From Pictodentalium vernedei (Eukaryota > Mollusca > Scaphopoda > Dentaliida > Dentaliidae), in the NCBI GenBank assembly GCA_031216915.1, contig CM062289.1, positions 25,749,533-25,813,532 of the forward strand: DNA of 64,000 nucleotides, given 5' to 3'. Below, in pieces: positions 10,308 to 19,571 of the stretch. The first letter of the stretch is position 1; every line of letters begins with the position of its first letter. The translations under genes and the position numbers were made by a program. Below the pieces are notes generated by a model. It made no database searches, was not told where the DNA came from, and saw only the letters and a list, made by a program, of their open reading frames with translations.

Positions 10308-10870
10308 AGGGCTGCACGGTATATCGATAAATCAATATATACCGGTATTCAAACCAATACCGACTGAATACTGGTGTAATTACAAAAATATCGGTTTATT
10401 GTCATTATTTATTTACCCACAATTTAATTTTCAAGACGTCTTGAGTTTTTTAACTGTAGCCCCGAAAGAATAATATTATCCCTGTATCCAAGGAATTGTC
10501 TGCTTGTGCCCTCGTAATATACAAATTCAGCAGTTGAAAAAATAATTTTCAAAAATTTCAACAAAACTATATCATGTGACCCCTCACTGAAACGGACTCG
10601 TTGAGCTCGTTCCAATGAGGAGTCACATGATATAGTTTTGTTGAAATTTTGGGGGAAAATCTGATAAATTAATTTTGAAAATAATAAATTTTGATATCGT
10701 CTGCGTTGGGTAAAGGTTTTTCGAAGAGCATCATCAAGGCATGCTAATTCGTTCAGACTGTGATGCCTCAGGTGTCCATATATCTGAGCAGTTTTCGATA
10801 TACCGGTATACCGTGGTATTTTTTTGAATACCGATACTGGTATTCAGTTTTGAATATCGTGCGGCCCTAG
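10308..10870. mobile_element. hAT-like transposon (AGGGCTGCACG ends) carrying a palindromic insert
   Basis: Ends AGGGCTGCACGGTATATCG and CGATATTCAAAAC... complement / GTGCGGCCCTAG. Perfect 8-bp target duplication TCCATACT (10300-10307, 10871-10878). The inside holds a palindrome at about 10545-10655 (CATGTGACCCCTCA / GTTCCAATGAGGAGTCACATG) ending in GCGTTGGGTAAAGG, the end of a TTAA-type element. That points to a nested insertion whose left end I could not place. Confidence 0.85.
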
Positions 10871-10878
10871 TCCATACT

Positions 10879-11094
10879 ATAGGCAAAGATGGATAAAGTA
10901 AAATGGAGACACAGGTTTTGAGCTGAAATGCCTAGTGAAGAATATGGAAAGCTTCATGACAGGTGCTCTCTACAATAGTCTACAGGATAGAACACCACCT
11001 CAGTCTCCAACACGATCAAAACAAACAGAGAATTGACCAACATTATGAGTTACTGTGATGAATCGACAGTAACATGGGCCAAGATTTGCGGCTC
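10879..11094. other. Unassigned, possible retroelement remainder
   Basis: Short frames only. It lies between two mobile insertions inside the possible retroelement relic. Confidence 0.3.
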
Positions 11095-11106
11095 GAGGCA
11101 TATGTT

Positions 11107-11470
11107 ATTTATTTATTTATTGATGTTTAAGGTCACATATTTATACACAATGGCTAATCATGACCGTGACAGTTTTACAGATGGAGGAAGCCGGAGTACC
11201 CGGAGAGAACTACCGAGCAACGACGAGCAGCTGCCAGCTCCCCAACATCGTAACTCTGCACTGCAGCACAGGCAGGGTTAGATTGGTTGAAGACATGCGT
11301 ACCATCGGCGTGCAGTACGCCTTAGTACACGGCGTCATCGTGCCCCCACGCGGGCAATGGAGATGAAGTGTCTTTCCCAAGGACACAACGCGGTTGCCGC
11401 AGGTGGGATTCGAACCGAGGACCTCTCGGCTTGCAGCCTGCACCTCTACCTACTGAGCCACAACGCTCCC
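11107..11470 (-). mobile_element. tRNA-derived SINE, full length
   Basis: Target duplication GAGGCATATGTT / GAGGCTTATGTT (11 of 12). On the minus strand the order is: tRNA-like head with box A TGGCTCAGTAGG and box B GGTTCGAATCC, body GTGTCCTTGGGAAAGACACTT, and 3' end GTGACCTTAAACATCAATAAA. The conserved body resembles the widespread Nin-DC SINE domain (my recollection, not verified). Confidence 0.93.
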
Positions 11471-11482
11471 GAGGCTTATGTT

Positions 11483-12393
11483 CAAACGAGATTCGAAGCA
11501 TTGAGGTTGAACATATGCTCCAAGCCGCAAACCTCATACCATGTTACAGTCAATTTATCGCAATAACGTATATGTTCCAATACAACCCTACCCACAGCCC
11601 AAAATCTACATCGCAAAACACACGAGGCTTATTTCACGAACTTGTGATCATTAAAAGTTGCCTTTTTCAAGGCAACTTTTAACAATAACAAGTTTAGTGA
11701 ATAGACCTCTTATGTGCCCCCTGACAGCAGCGAATAAATAATCAAGAAATCAGATAAACTCATTCCATTTTAATTGAAATCGTAAATTTATTTGTAATTG
11801 AAATAAAACTTCATTCAGAACACTATCTACAACATGTGTGAAAAATTCAGAAAACTGAAGCATCTTGATAGTCACTGCATTGATGAAACAATTACGAAAC
11901 ATGCGACGTCATTCCAAATATCTTGTGTTGGGACAGCAGATGGTAACATTTGCTACTGGAGCCGTAAACATAAAAGAAACTATGCCAGCTCTCATCCAAT
12001 CATTGGGTGAGGATTTTACTCTTATTGGAACATATGAAAATAATTACTGAACATTTGGTCAAAATTAACAATGGTAGTTATTACAAAAATGGGCAAAATG
12101 ACCATCAAGACAAACCAGTGTGTTGCAGCGGTAGTCCATTCAAGATGAGCACACCATCACAAAAAAATAGTTTCACATCAATTCCCGTAAAGTATCAGTC
12201 TCGGTCTGAACAGACACCACCTGCCAAGTCGGTAAACTTCAAGGGACTGAGCGAGAAGGCTCACACTCTGTCCAACAAGAACTAGGACACATTTAAAATA
12301 AAAATTATGAACATAATTCTAATAATTTTTATGGTTCTGAAACTGAAACTTTAGATGCTGTAGATATCAACAGAGTTGATGGATTTAGTTTAC
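11483..12393 (+). other. Degenerate retroelement-like sequence
   Basis: Several short plus-strand frames (11865-12050, 12007-12285) with polar composition lead into the protease-like motif at 12396. No domain recognised. Confidence 0.25.
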
Positions 12394-12395
12394 AA

Positions 12396-12990
12396 TTGCA
12401 TGTGATGGTTAATAGCTGTCCTGCGACTGCAGTAGTTGACACTTCTTCCACGGTCACTTTAATGGATTTTTTTATTTATTTATTGGTGTTTAAGGTCACA
12501 TATTTCTGCACAACAGCTAATCATGACCATGACAGCTTTACGGGTGGAAGAAGCTGGAGTACCCGGAGAGAACCACCGAGCAACGGCGAGCAACTGTTAG
12601 CTCCCCAACATACTAACTCACATAAGCAGGGTTAGCATTGGTTGAAGACAAGTGCACCATCGACATGCAGTATGTCTTAGTACACAACGCCACCGTGGAC
12701 AATGGAGGTGAAGTGTCTTACCCATGGACACAGCACAGTTGTCGCAGGTGGGATTTGAACCGAGGACCTCTTGGCTTACAGTCTGCACCTCTACCTACTG
12801 AGCAACCACACCCCCACCCCCACTTTAATGGATAAACAATTTTATCAAAAGTGCTTTTTCCAGAAGCAATGTCTTTCAAACATCTCAGATTAAAGGGAGC
12901 TGGTGAGCAGCCTGCCTGTTATGAGTAAATCATACAGTGAAATTCCATTAACAGTTGGTTTGAAAACCTTTAGTATTGATGTTAGAGAAA
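12396..12990 (+). pseudogene. Aspartic protease relic of an LTR retrotransposon, interrupted by a SINE
   Basis: The frame from 12396 contains VNSCPATAVVDTSSTVTLM. This resembles the retropepsin active-site region of Ty3/gypsy-like polyproteins, but the catalytic DTG reads DTS. The frame is interrupted at 12468 by a SINE with a 12-bp target duplication. Beyond it (12834-12990) fragments such as LKGAGEQP and IPLTVGLKTFSIDV appear in different frames, consistent with a frameshifted protease C-terminal half. Reverse transcriptase and LTRs were not found. This is a dead copy; what could be in doubt is the exact superfamily. Confidence 0.5.
12468..12821 (-). mobile_element. tRNA-derived SINE, full length
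   Basis: Perfect 12-bp target duplication ACTTTAATGGAT (12456-12467, 12822-12833). Minus-strand tRNA head with box B GGTTCAAATCC, then the shared body, then an AATAAATAAA tail. Inserted into the protease relic. Confidence 0.93.
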
Positions 12991-13002
12991 TAATACTCCT
13001 AA

Positions 13003-13237
13003 CCCTTTACCCAAAGTAATGGCCAAAACTAGCCAGTGTTATTCACAAAATTCACCATTCAATTTTTATTACTTTTTCATTTTTTGTCACCAAAACATAG
13101 CTTATGACCCCTCATTGGAATGAGCTCAACGAGCTCATTCCAATGAGGTGTCATAAGCTAGGTTTTTGCAGCAAAAAAATTAGTGCTTCAAGAATTTTAT
13201 TTGCAAGTGTCGTCTGCTTTTCATGGTAGGTAAAGGG
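13003..13237. mobile_element. TTAA-type palindromic MITE, copy P1
   Basis: Ends CCCTTTACCCAAAGTAATGG and GGTAGGTAAAGGG, with imperfect TTAA-like flanks (CTAA / GTAA). The central palindrome is CATTGGAATGAGCTC-AAC-GAGCTCATTCCAATG. Relatives: 56997, 59203, 17915. Confidence 0.8.
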
Positions 13238-13271
13238 GTAAAATTGGAAATTAACTTATCAATGCTACTTG

Positions 13272-13638
13272 GTGCAGTGGCTCAGTGGTAAACTGTTGGA
13301 CTTCTATGCCAGAGGTCCAGAGTTCAATCCCTGTCCAGGGTGACCTGCGTTGTGTCCTTGGTCAAGGCACTTTATCCCGGTTGCCTACATGGGGGCATAA
13401 TGACGCCATGTACTTGAGGAGTACTGCACGTCGATGGTGCACATGTTTTCAACCGCTGTAACCCTGGTTTAGTGGAGTTTGAACAGAGTTAGAATACAGA
13501 GGAGCTGACAGTTGCCCATCGATGCTTGGTGGTTCTCTCCGGGTACTCTGGCTTCCTCCACCAGTACAACTGTCACGGTCATGATTAGCCATTGTGCATT
13601 AAGTATGTGACCTTAAACACCAATAAATAATAGTAATA
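13272..13638 (+). mobile_element. tRNA-derived SINE with a variant head
   Basis: Target duplication AATGCTACTTG (13261-13271, 13639-13649). The head GTGGCTCAGTGGTAAACTG...GAGTTCAATCCC differs from the common head here, implying a different tRNA ancestor or subfamily. Body and tail (GTGACCTTAAACACCAATAA) are shared. Confidence 0.92.
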
Positions 13639-13649
13639 AATGCTACTTG

Positions 13650-14170
13650 CAAGAAAATTTTACAAACTTCCAGCATTCCCATTTCAAAAATATTTGGTAA
13701 AAATGCCATCAAAGTACTACCCAATTCTGTTATCTTTTTAAATGCTAAATTGGAAGACAATTTGGTGACTTCATCATTGAAATTGTTCCATAATCAAATA
13801 ATTGTTTTCATCTGTTGTGCTAAATGGAAAAACATTGTCAATAAAGGTTGTAAAAAAGGGTGAACATTGTATTAAATTAAACAGGAATCTTCTTAGAGGG
13901 AATGCAGAAGAGTTATGTTTGAAGAGCCTCTCAATGTTGTCCATGCAGAAGCTGCATATTGCGCAGTAAAATGTCATGTAGCATATAATAAAAAGAAAAT
14001 CTATGCTGTCTTAGTGAAAAATAAAACTTTCAGGTCCACACTTATGAGATATTCCTGATATTCACTAAAACAGCGTAGATATCCTCTATATTTCACATAC
14101 ACATAACTAAATAGTTCAAGTGACTGATTGCGTCATTTTTCTTTGCATTGTCACACAATATTTAATGCTG
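13650..14170. other. Unassigned spacer
   Basis: A+T-rich; no gene or element boundaries recognised. Confidence 0.45.
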
Positions 14171-14599
14171 CAGTGGAGCACACTTAATTGGATATCTCTT
14201 AACTAAATAACCCTGTTAATTGAATATAATTTCACAACACAAAACCATTTACCATACCTCCAGTACAAATCTGATCTATTAATTGAATATAGGTTATAGA
14301 GTAAACTCCTGTTAATTGAATAAAAAATCTTGTAACCTGTCGATAAATTATTCTGACTCTCCCCAGTCTTCCTTTGTTTACAGACCTATTTGGCCTCAGT
14401 ACATCCAATACAGGCATTTAATCTATTATATCTTGTTTGACAGAGCTCATGGAGCTCTGTCAAACAAGATATAATAGAATAAATGGTAAGTTTATCTCTA
14501 GAATACAGGAAAGTGACACAATCCCTGTTAATTGAATACTCCTGTTAATTGAATAATTTTCATTGGCAAAGTGGATATTCAATCAACAGGATTCCACTG
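14171..14599 (-). mobile_element. H-family MITE (pogo/Tigger-like), copy H1
   Basis: Ends CAGTGGAGC... and ...GGATTCCACTG with a TA at the right flank. Interior repeats of CTGTTAATTGAATA; central palindrome TATATCTTGTTTGACAGAGCTC-ATG-complement at about 14432-14482. About 429 bp, no transposase. Confidence 0.85.
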
Positions 14600-14601
14600 T
14601 A

Positions 14602-15300
14602 CAACATTACTTCCCAACAAGGGTTGGAAAACCGCTGAATTAAATTTAACTGCATACAATTGAAATCATGGTTACAATTTTGTTTACAACCCACGGTCCC
14701 AAATAAAAAGTTGAAATTTTAAAAAAAATACTATGTAACCCTCCTAAGATATGACAAACAATGTTGGGGGTATACTGAACACTCATAAAAAATACAACAG
14801 ATTGACCTGTAATATTTGACATACTCCAAAATGAATAGCTGAAGTGGTGTCTTGTCGCATTTTTATTCACATTGTTCGAAAAAAATTAATGCTACGATGT
14901 TAATTCTAGGCGATAATAGAAAAACATCAAAATTAAATTTCACTTCGGAAGTTTGTACCCTTTGACCTTTTAGCATTCATGGTTCTAAAGAAAAAAATTA
15001 TAAAATTACGAAAATCTGACTGGAAATATAAGATACCACTACCATTTGGGAGGTATCCTCTACTATTTATGGCAATCGTACCATTTGGGAGGTATCCTCT
15101 ACCATTTATGGCAATCGTACCTGAACAATGGCAAGAGGTTCAGCTACAATATTTCATATTCTGCTGAATCAATATTTGAAATGTGCACTCATCCCAATTT
15201 TACTTCCATTGACATCACATCCTGTCTGTTGTGATGTCAAATGTGACGGGACTGCAGAAAAAAGGCCAAAACTATTTTATATGCTTTTAAAGGGTCATTA
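14602..15300. other. Spacer with a small 39-bp duplication
   Basis: 15043-15120 is a tandem pair of CCATTTGGGAGGTATCCTCT plus TTTATGGCAATCGTA. Otherwise nothing recognised. Confidence 0.6.
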
Positions 15301-15308
15301 AGTCCCAA

Positions 15309-15327
15309 TGAATAAATAAATAAATAA

Positions 15328-15382
<55 letters not shown>
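15309..15382. repeat. AAAT microsatellite
   Basis: Uninterrupted AATA/TAAA repetition except for one slipped unit. Confidence 0.97.
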
Positions 15383-15383
<1 letters not shown>

Positions 15384-15424
15384 CACCAGTAAGAACCAAG
15401 CCAGAAAATAAGCAGACTGTCATC

Positions 15425-15506
15425 CGCAAAATGAGGTCCCCAGAGGGTGAATTTAGTGATGCTACCCTGCACAGCAGGGTAGCATCACTAAATTTACCCT
15501 CTGTGA
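15425..15506. repeat. Palindrome core of a hairpin element
   Basis: AGAGGGTGAATTTAGTGATG - GCTACCCTGCACAGCAGGGTAGC - complement. A second degenerate copy of the right arm (CATCATCAAATTCACCCTCT) lies at 15584-15603, so the parent element probably spans about 15400-15655. Confidence 0.75.
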
Positions 15507-15682
15507 ACCTCAATCTGAATCAGGTTCTCAAAACTAAACAGAAAGAGGTACCCAGAGGATAAAGTGACCCACTGTATGGGATAGCATCATCAAATTCACC
15601 CTCTAGGGACTGCATTCTACAAATGACAGACTGCTTATTTTCAGGTCTGGTAAGCACACAATCACTCTATGGAAATCTTAAC

Positions 15683-15806
15683 CTTTCACTGATCTCTTTT
15701 CTATAGACCTGGAATCTTTCTCTAGCAGTGCTCACAGCCAAGGTACCTCCTCCAAAATACCTCTTCTTCATAACATGACAGGCATCCTTCTGTACAAGCA
15801 ATGCAC
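15683..15806 (-). CDS. MOCOS: Molybdenum cofactor sulfurase, exon following the PLP-lysine exon
   Basis: The minus-strand exon is preceded by a TATTGCAG acceptor and followed by a GAAAG|GTTAAG donor. It is 124 bp and open throughout: (G)ALLVQKDACHVMKKRYFGG, then GTLAVSTARERFQVYRKEISE. Known MOCOS proteins continue the PTGLG motif with GALLV, then YFGGG. The previous exon (24057) ends in GL-G with one base of the next codon, and this exon supplies the other two, so the frames join exactly. YFGGGT belongs to the NifS-like cysteine desulfurase fold that delivers sulfur to the molybdenum cofactor of xanthine dehydrogenase and aldehyde oxidase. The 3'-ward exons were not found in the remaining 15.7 kb of this window and must lie beyond its left edge. 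Confidence 0.9.
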
Positions 15807-15829
15807 CTGCAATATCAAAGAATAGAATA

Positions 15830-16020
15830 TTAACTGGTTAGAGTGCTAAATTATTTCCACCATTAAATCTTGTACACATGTCTTTGCCTTGTTACATTTT
15901 ATGGCAAAGTGCCTATGGGAACTCCTCCATACATTGTAACAAAGCAAACCCTTACAGACTTAATAATATCACTTCAAAGATAATACAAAGCACATCCACA
16001 GAATATGAGGCTTCAAGCTG
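15830..16020. repeat. Dispersed Z-repeat fragment
   Basis: GAGTGCTAAATTATTT, GTTACA-TTTATGG and AGATAATACAAAGCACATCC recur at 26520-26690 and, more diverged, at 28370-28880. Ends undefined. Confidence 0.6.
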
Positions 16021-16025
16021 TAGTA

Positions 16026-16260
16026 CAGTGGAACCCTGTTAATTGAATAGCCACTTTGCCAATAAAAAATATTCAATTAACAGGAATACATGTATTCAAA
16101 TAACAGGGATTGTGTCACTTTCCTGTATTCTAGAGATAAACTTACAATTTATTCTATTATATCTTGTTTGACAGAGCTCCATGAGCTCTGTCTAACAAGA
16201 TATAATAGATTAAATGCCTGTATTAGATGTACTGAGGCCAAATAGGTCTATAAACAAAGG
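16026..16260 (+). mobile_element. H-family MITE, left part, copy H2
   Basis: TA-CAGTGGAACCCTGTTAATTG start, then the TATATCTTGTTTGACAGAGC palindrome (spacer CAT). Cut at about 16260 by a Harbinger fragment; the right end is missing here. Confidence 0.8.
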
Positions 16261-16262
16261 TA

Positions 16263-16448
16263 GTGGTATATTTCATCCCTTGAGAGCAAGAAAGCTTATC
16301 AATTTTTTTAACTTGGGGAAAATATCAGAAATAAATCATTTAATTTTTATTTTTTTAAAGTTTACATTGGTGATAAAAAGGGAGCATGCGGCAGCCAAAA
16401 GGACCTTGCGGGAGGGCCTGAGAAACAGATTTTTAATTTTTTTAGGCC
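16263..16448 (-). mobile_element. Harbinger-like MITE fragment
   Basis: Contains ATTTCATCCCTTGAGAGC and ends TTTTTTTAGGCC-TTA. The second hairpin arm and distal part are deleted. Confidence 0.75.
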
Positions 16449-16461
16449 TTATATCTCATTG

Positions 16462-16520
16462 TTTGTTTGTTTACTGGTGTTTAAGGTCACATATGTCAGC
16501 ACAATAGCTAATCATGACTA
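16462..16520 (-). mobile_element. SINE 3'-tail fragment
   Basis: TTTACTGGTGTTTAAGGTCA...AATAGCTAATCATGAC only. Confidence 0.75.
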
Positions 16521-16807
16521 AAACATGGAGATAAAGTATGGCTGCTGTGGACTGGTCACTTTCTACGGGTGGGCAATATTTCCACGGACTCAATAATATC
16601 AGACTCCAAACACTAATTATAGGAATAATCATCAAAAACTTAATTACTAAAAGCACTGGGTACAATCTGGTGCTTCATTAATTAAAATTTTGCTCATGAT
16701 GACTTTTATTATGTGGTAAACACATGCGTGGACATCACTGCCCCATGTGGATTATGACCAGTCCATGATGACCATCCTGTAAAGCCAAGTTTAGTCAATC
16801 ATTTATA

Positions 16808-17261
16808 CCGTATTTACTCTATGTATTGTGACAGTTAAAAATAATTATTTTCACAGGTGTCCCAATTCTTAGAAAATGGGGAAAGAACACAGCCTGGTCT
16901 TGATTTGATGCTGAATAAAGTTGTGTGTGATTCGTTTTCCATCACTATATACGAAAATCGCCGTCCAATTTTTTTTTATATTTTCATTTTTTGCTTTTAA
17001 AACATAGGTTATGATCCCTCATTGGAACGAGCGCATCAATGAGGGATCATAAGCTATGTTTTGGAAGCAAAAAATGAAAATTTTTAGTTACTCAAGAATT
17101 TTTTTTTATGAGTATCGTCTGCTACTAGCGACGGGCCAACTGGAAACAAATCTCCTGAACTCCTGAATGTCCCAAACTTTGGAGCATAAAAAATATATAG
17201 TTTTCTGGAAAAAATGTGTGTCCCAAAAAATAGAGTGTCCCAATACATAGAGTAAATACGG
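16808..17261. mobile_element. TA-flanked CCGTATTTACTC element, complete (copy E)
   Basis: Perfect terminal inverted repeat CCGTATTTACTCTATGTATTG / complement, with TA on each side. The interior palindrome at 16970-17085 (CATTTTTTGCTTTTAAAACA arms) shares about 150 bp, including ATCGTCTGCT, with the TTAA-ended P family. Confidence 0.85.
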
Positions 17262-17379
17262 TACCCATGTTTCCCATTTTAGAGGACTTCCACCTCAAGC
17301 ATTGGATACTGGGTCAAATTTACCAGTAACACAGAGCTTGTCTACCAAATTAAACAAGCCATGTCTCACCTACTGGGGT

Positions 17380-17914
17380 TACCATGGGAGTATATCTTGT
17401 GTGACAGAGCTCACAGAGCTCTGCCATCAAGCAAAATGTATTTATTTATTTATTGGTGTTTAAGGTCACATATTTCTGCACAATGGCTAATCATGACAAC
17501 AGTTTTATGGGTGGAGCAAGCCGGGGTTTCCCAGAGAACCACCAAGCAATGGTGAGCAACTGTCAGCTCCTCAACAAACTAATTCTACACAACAAGCAGG
17601 GTTAGCATTGGCTGAAGGCAGGTGCACCATCGGCATGCAGTACGCCTTAGAACACAACGTCACCATGCCCCCACGTGGGCAATGGGGATGAAGTGTCTTG
17701 CCCAAGGACACATCGCAGTTGCCGCAGGTGGGATTCAAACTGAGGACCTTTCGGCTTGCAGCCTGCACCTCTACCAACTAAGCCACTAATAAATTGAATG
17801 CCTGTACTGGATGGACTGAGGCAAATACTCAAGTGGAATTTGGCGACTTCCAGGGTAATCTGAATATCTGTTATTCAATTAACACATATTCCTCCATAGC
17901 CTATATTCAATTAA
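17380..17914 (+). mobile_element. H-family MITE remnant H3, host of two insertions
   Basis: TATATCTTGTGTGACAGAGCTC palindrome at 17391-17425, interrupted by a SINE. It resumes as AATAAATTGAATGCCTGTAC (17787) and continues to CTATATTCAATTAA, where element P4 sits at that TTAA. Confidence 0.7.
17437..17785 (-). mobile_element. tRNA-derived SINE
   Basis: Minus-strand head with box A TGGCTTAGTTGG and box B GTTTGAATCCCACC, body GTCCTTGGGCAAGACACTTC, tail AATAAATAAATA. Inserted in H3; target duplication not clear. Confidence 0.88.
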
Positions 17915-18153
17915 CCCTTTACCTTATGAATTAGCCACATGCAACCATGTAATTTACAAATTAACCAGTTGAAAAAAATACATTTTTAAAAAATTTCAGC
18001 AAAACCATTTCATGTGACCCCTCAATGGAACAAGCCAGTTGAGCTTATTCCAATGAAGGATCACATGATATGGGTTTGTTGAATTTTTTTTTTTTTTTTT
18101 AAAAAACAACAATTAAATAATTAATTCTGATATTGCGTGCATTGGGTAAAGGA
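17915..18153. mobile_element. TTAA-type palindromic MITE, copy P4
   Basis: Flanked by TTAA at 17911 and 18154. Ends CCCTTTACC / GGGTAAAGG(A). The palindrome has arms CATGTGACCCCTCAATGGAA / TTCCAATGAAGGATCACATG, now imperfect. Confidence 0.85.
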
Positions 18154-18159
18154 TTAATA

Positions 18160-18645
18160 GATAAAATATGTTCTGAAGGTTTCATGTTGGAAGTTATTTA
18201 TTCAATTATTACCACTTCAGCATGCGTTTTCTGATATATTAACATTATTTTACCCACATGGTAAAACTCCATAATTCATGACGTCATGCAACCAGAAGTG
18301 TGTGGCAGGCTTTAATGAAAACAAAATTCATTAACGGCCAACAGCCCAATTCCAATCCATCGTAATAACAGTAATAACATGATTTTGTAAGGCATCCCAG
18401 TTTATCAATGGCCCACAAGGAAGGAATAACAGCTGTAATGGCCCGCAAATTTGTTTCGGGCAGGTAATAAGCCCTCAGGGTTTTTTTGGGCCATTAATAA
18501 AATGTAAATCCCTCCAAACTAATGCTAACAGGGTTATTCAATTAAGAGATATCCGTTAAGTGATCTTAACTGTAAACTAGCTATTAACTGAAAGCAGGAG
18601 ATGTTTTCATTTTTGGAATTCACTTTAAAAACATTTCCACAATCC
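18160..18645. other. Unassigned, with an H-family end fragment
   Basis: 18528-18560 repeats the H-family right-end wording (AGGGTTATTCAATTAAGAG). The rest is unassigned. Confidence 0.5.
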
Positions 18646-18651
18646 AGTATA

Positions 18652-19456
18652 GGCCTAAAAAAAATTAAAAATCTGTTCCCTCTGGCCCTCCTGGATGGTC
18701 CTTTTGGCTGCCGCATGCTCTCTTTTTATAACCAATGTAAACTTAAAAAATAATAATTAAATGGTTTATGTCTGATATTTTACCCAAGTTAAAAAAATTC
18801 ATAAATTTGTCCCTTGAGTGCAAGAAGGCTTTGCAATGCTTTAACATTACAAAGCCTTCTTGCTCTCAAGGGAGGAAATACACTCCCATCAATGCTATTC
18901 CGTAGATTATGAGGCCTAAAACATAAACCAAGAACATGAAATTTTGATGGCAAAGACACTATTACAGAAACAAAAAATAAAAACCAGCTCGCCCACATGC
19001 AATTTTACAAATAATGGCCTGATAAGGCCACACAAAGTAGATCTTCTGTTTCTCAGGCCATTATTTGTAAAATTGCATGCAGGCGAGCGGTTTTTTATTT
19101 TATTTTTTATTTCTGTAATTATTTCTCTGCCACCAAAAGTTCATGGTATTGGTTTATGTGTTAAGCCTCATAATCTACTGAATAGCATGGGTGGTGGTGT
19201 AGTTCATTCCTTGAGAGCAAGAAGGCTTTGCAATGCTAAAGCATTGCAAAGCCTTCTTGCACTCAAGGGACAAATGTATCAATTCTCTTTAACTTGGGTA
19301 AAATATCAGACATAAACCATTTAATTTTTATTTTTTTTTAAGTTTAAGTTTAAGGTTATAAAAAGAGAGATTGTGGCAGCCAAAAAGACCATGCGGGAGG
19401 GCCTGAGAAACAGATTTTTAATTTTTTTAGGCCTAAACAGAGGATCTATTTTGGCC
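18652..19456 (+). mobile_element. Harbinger-like MITE with a nested inverted copy
   Basis: Flanked by ATA (18649-18651, 19457-19459) outside GGCC ends. Split at 19023 by a second copy in the opposite orientation, so the pair forms a large inverted repeat with arms of nearly 400 bp. Confidence 0.87.
19026..19433 (-). mobile_element. Harbinger-like MITE, nested copy
   Basis: GGCCACACAAAGTAGATC to TTTTTTTAGGCC, flanked by TAA on both sides. Central hairpin AAGGCTTTGCAATGCTAAAG / complement. Confidence 0.9.
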
Positions 19457-19571
19457 ATAAGTATTTTCATTATTTCCTTGAATCTTACATCCTATGTTAC
19501 ATGTAACTAATTAACCCTATGCATTTATACAGCCTAAGTCAGTGCATATTTTTATGTAGCGTGTGATACGG

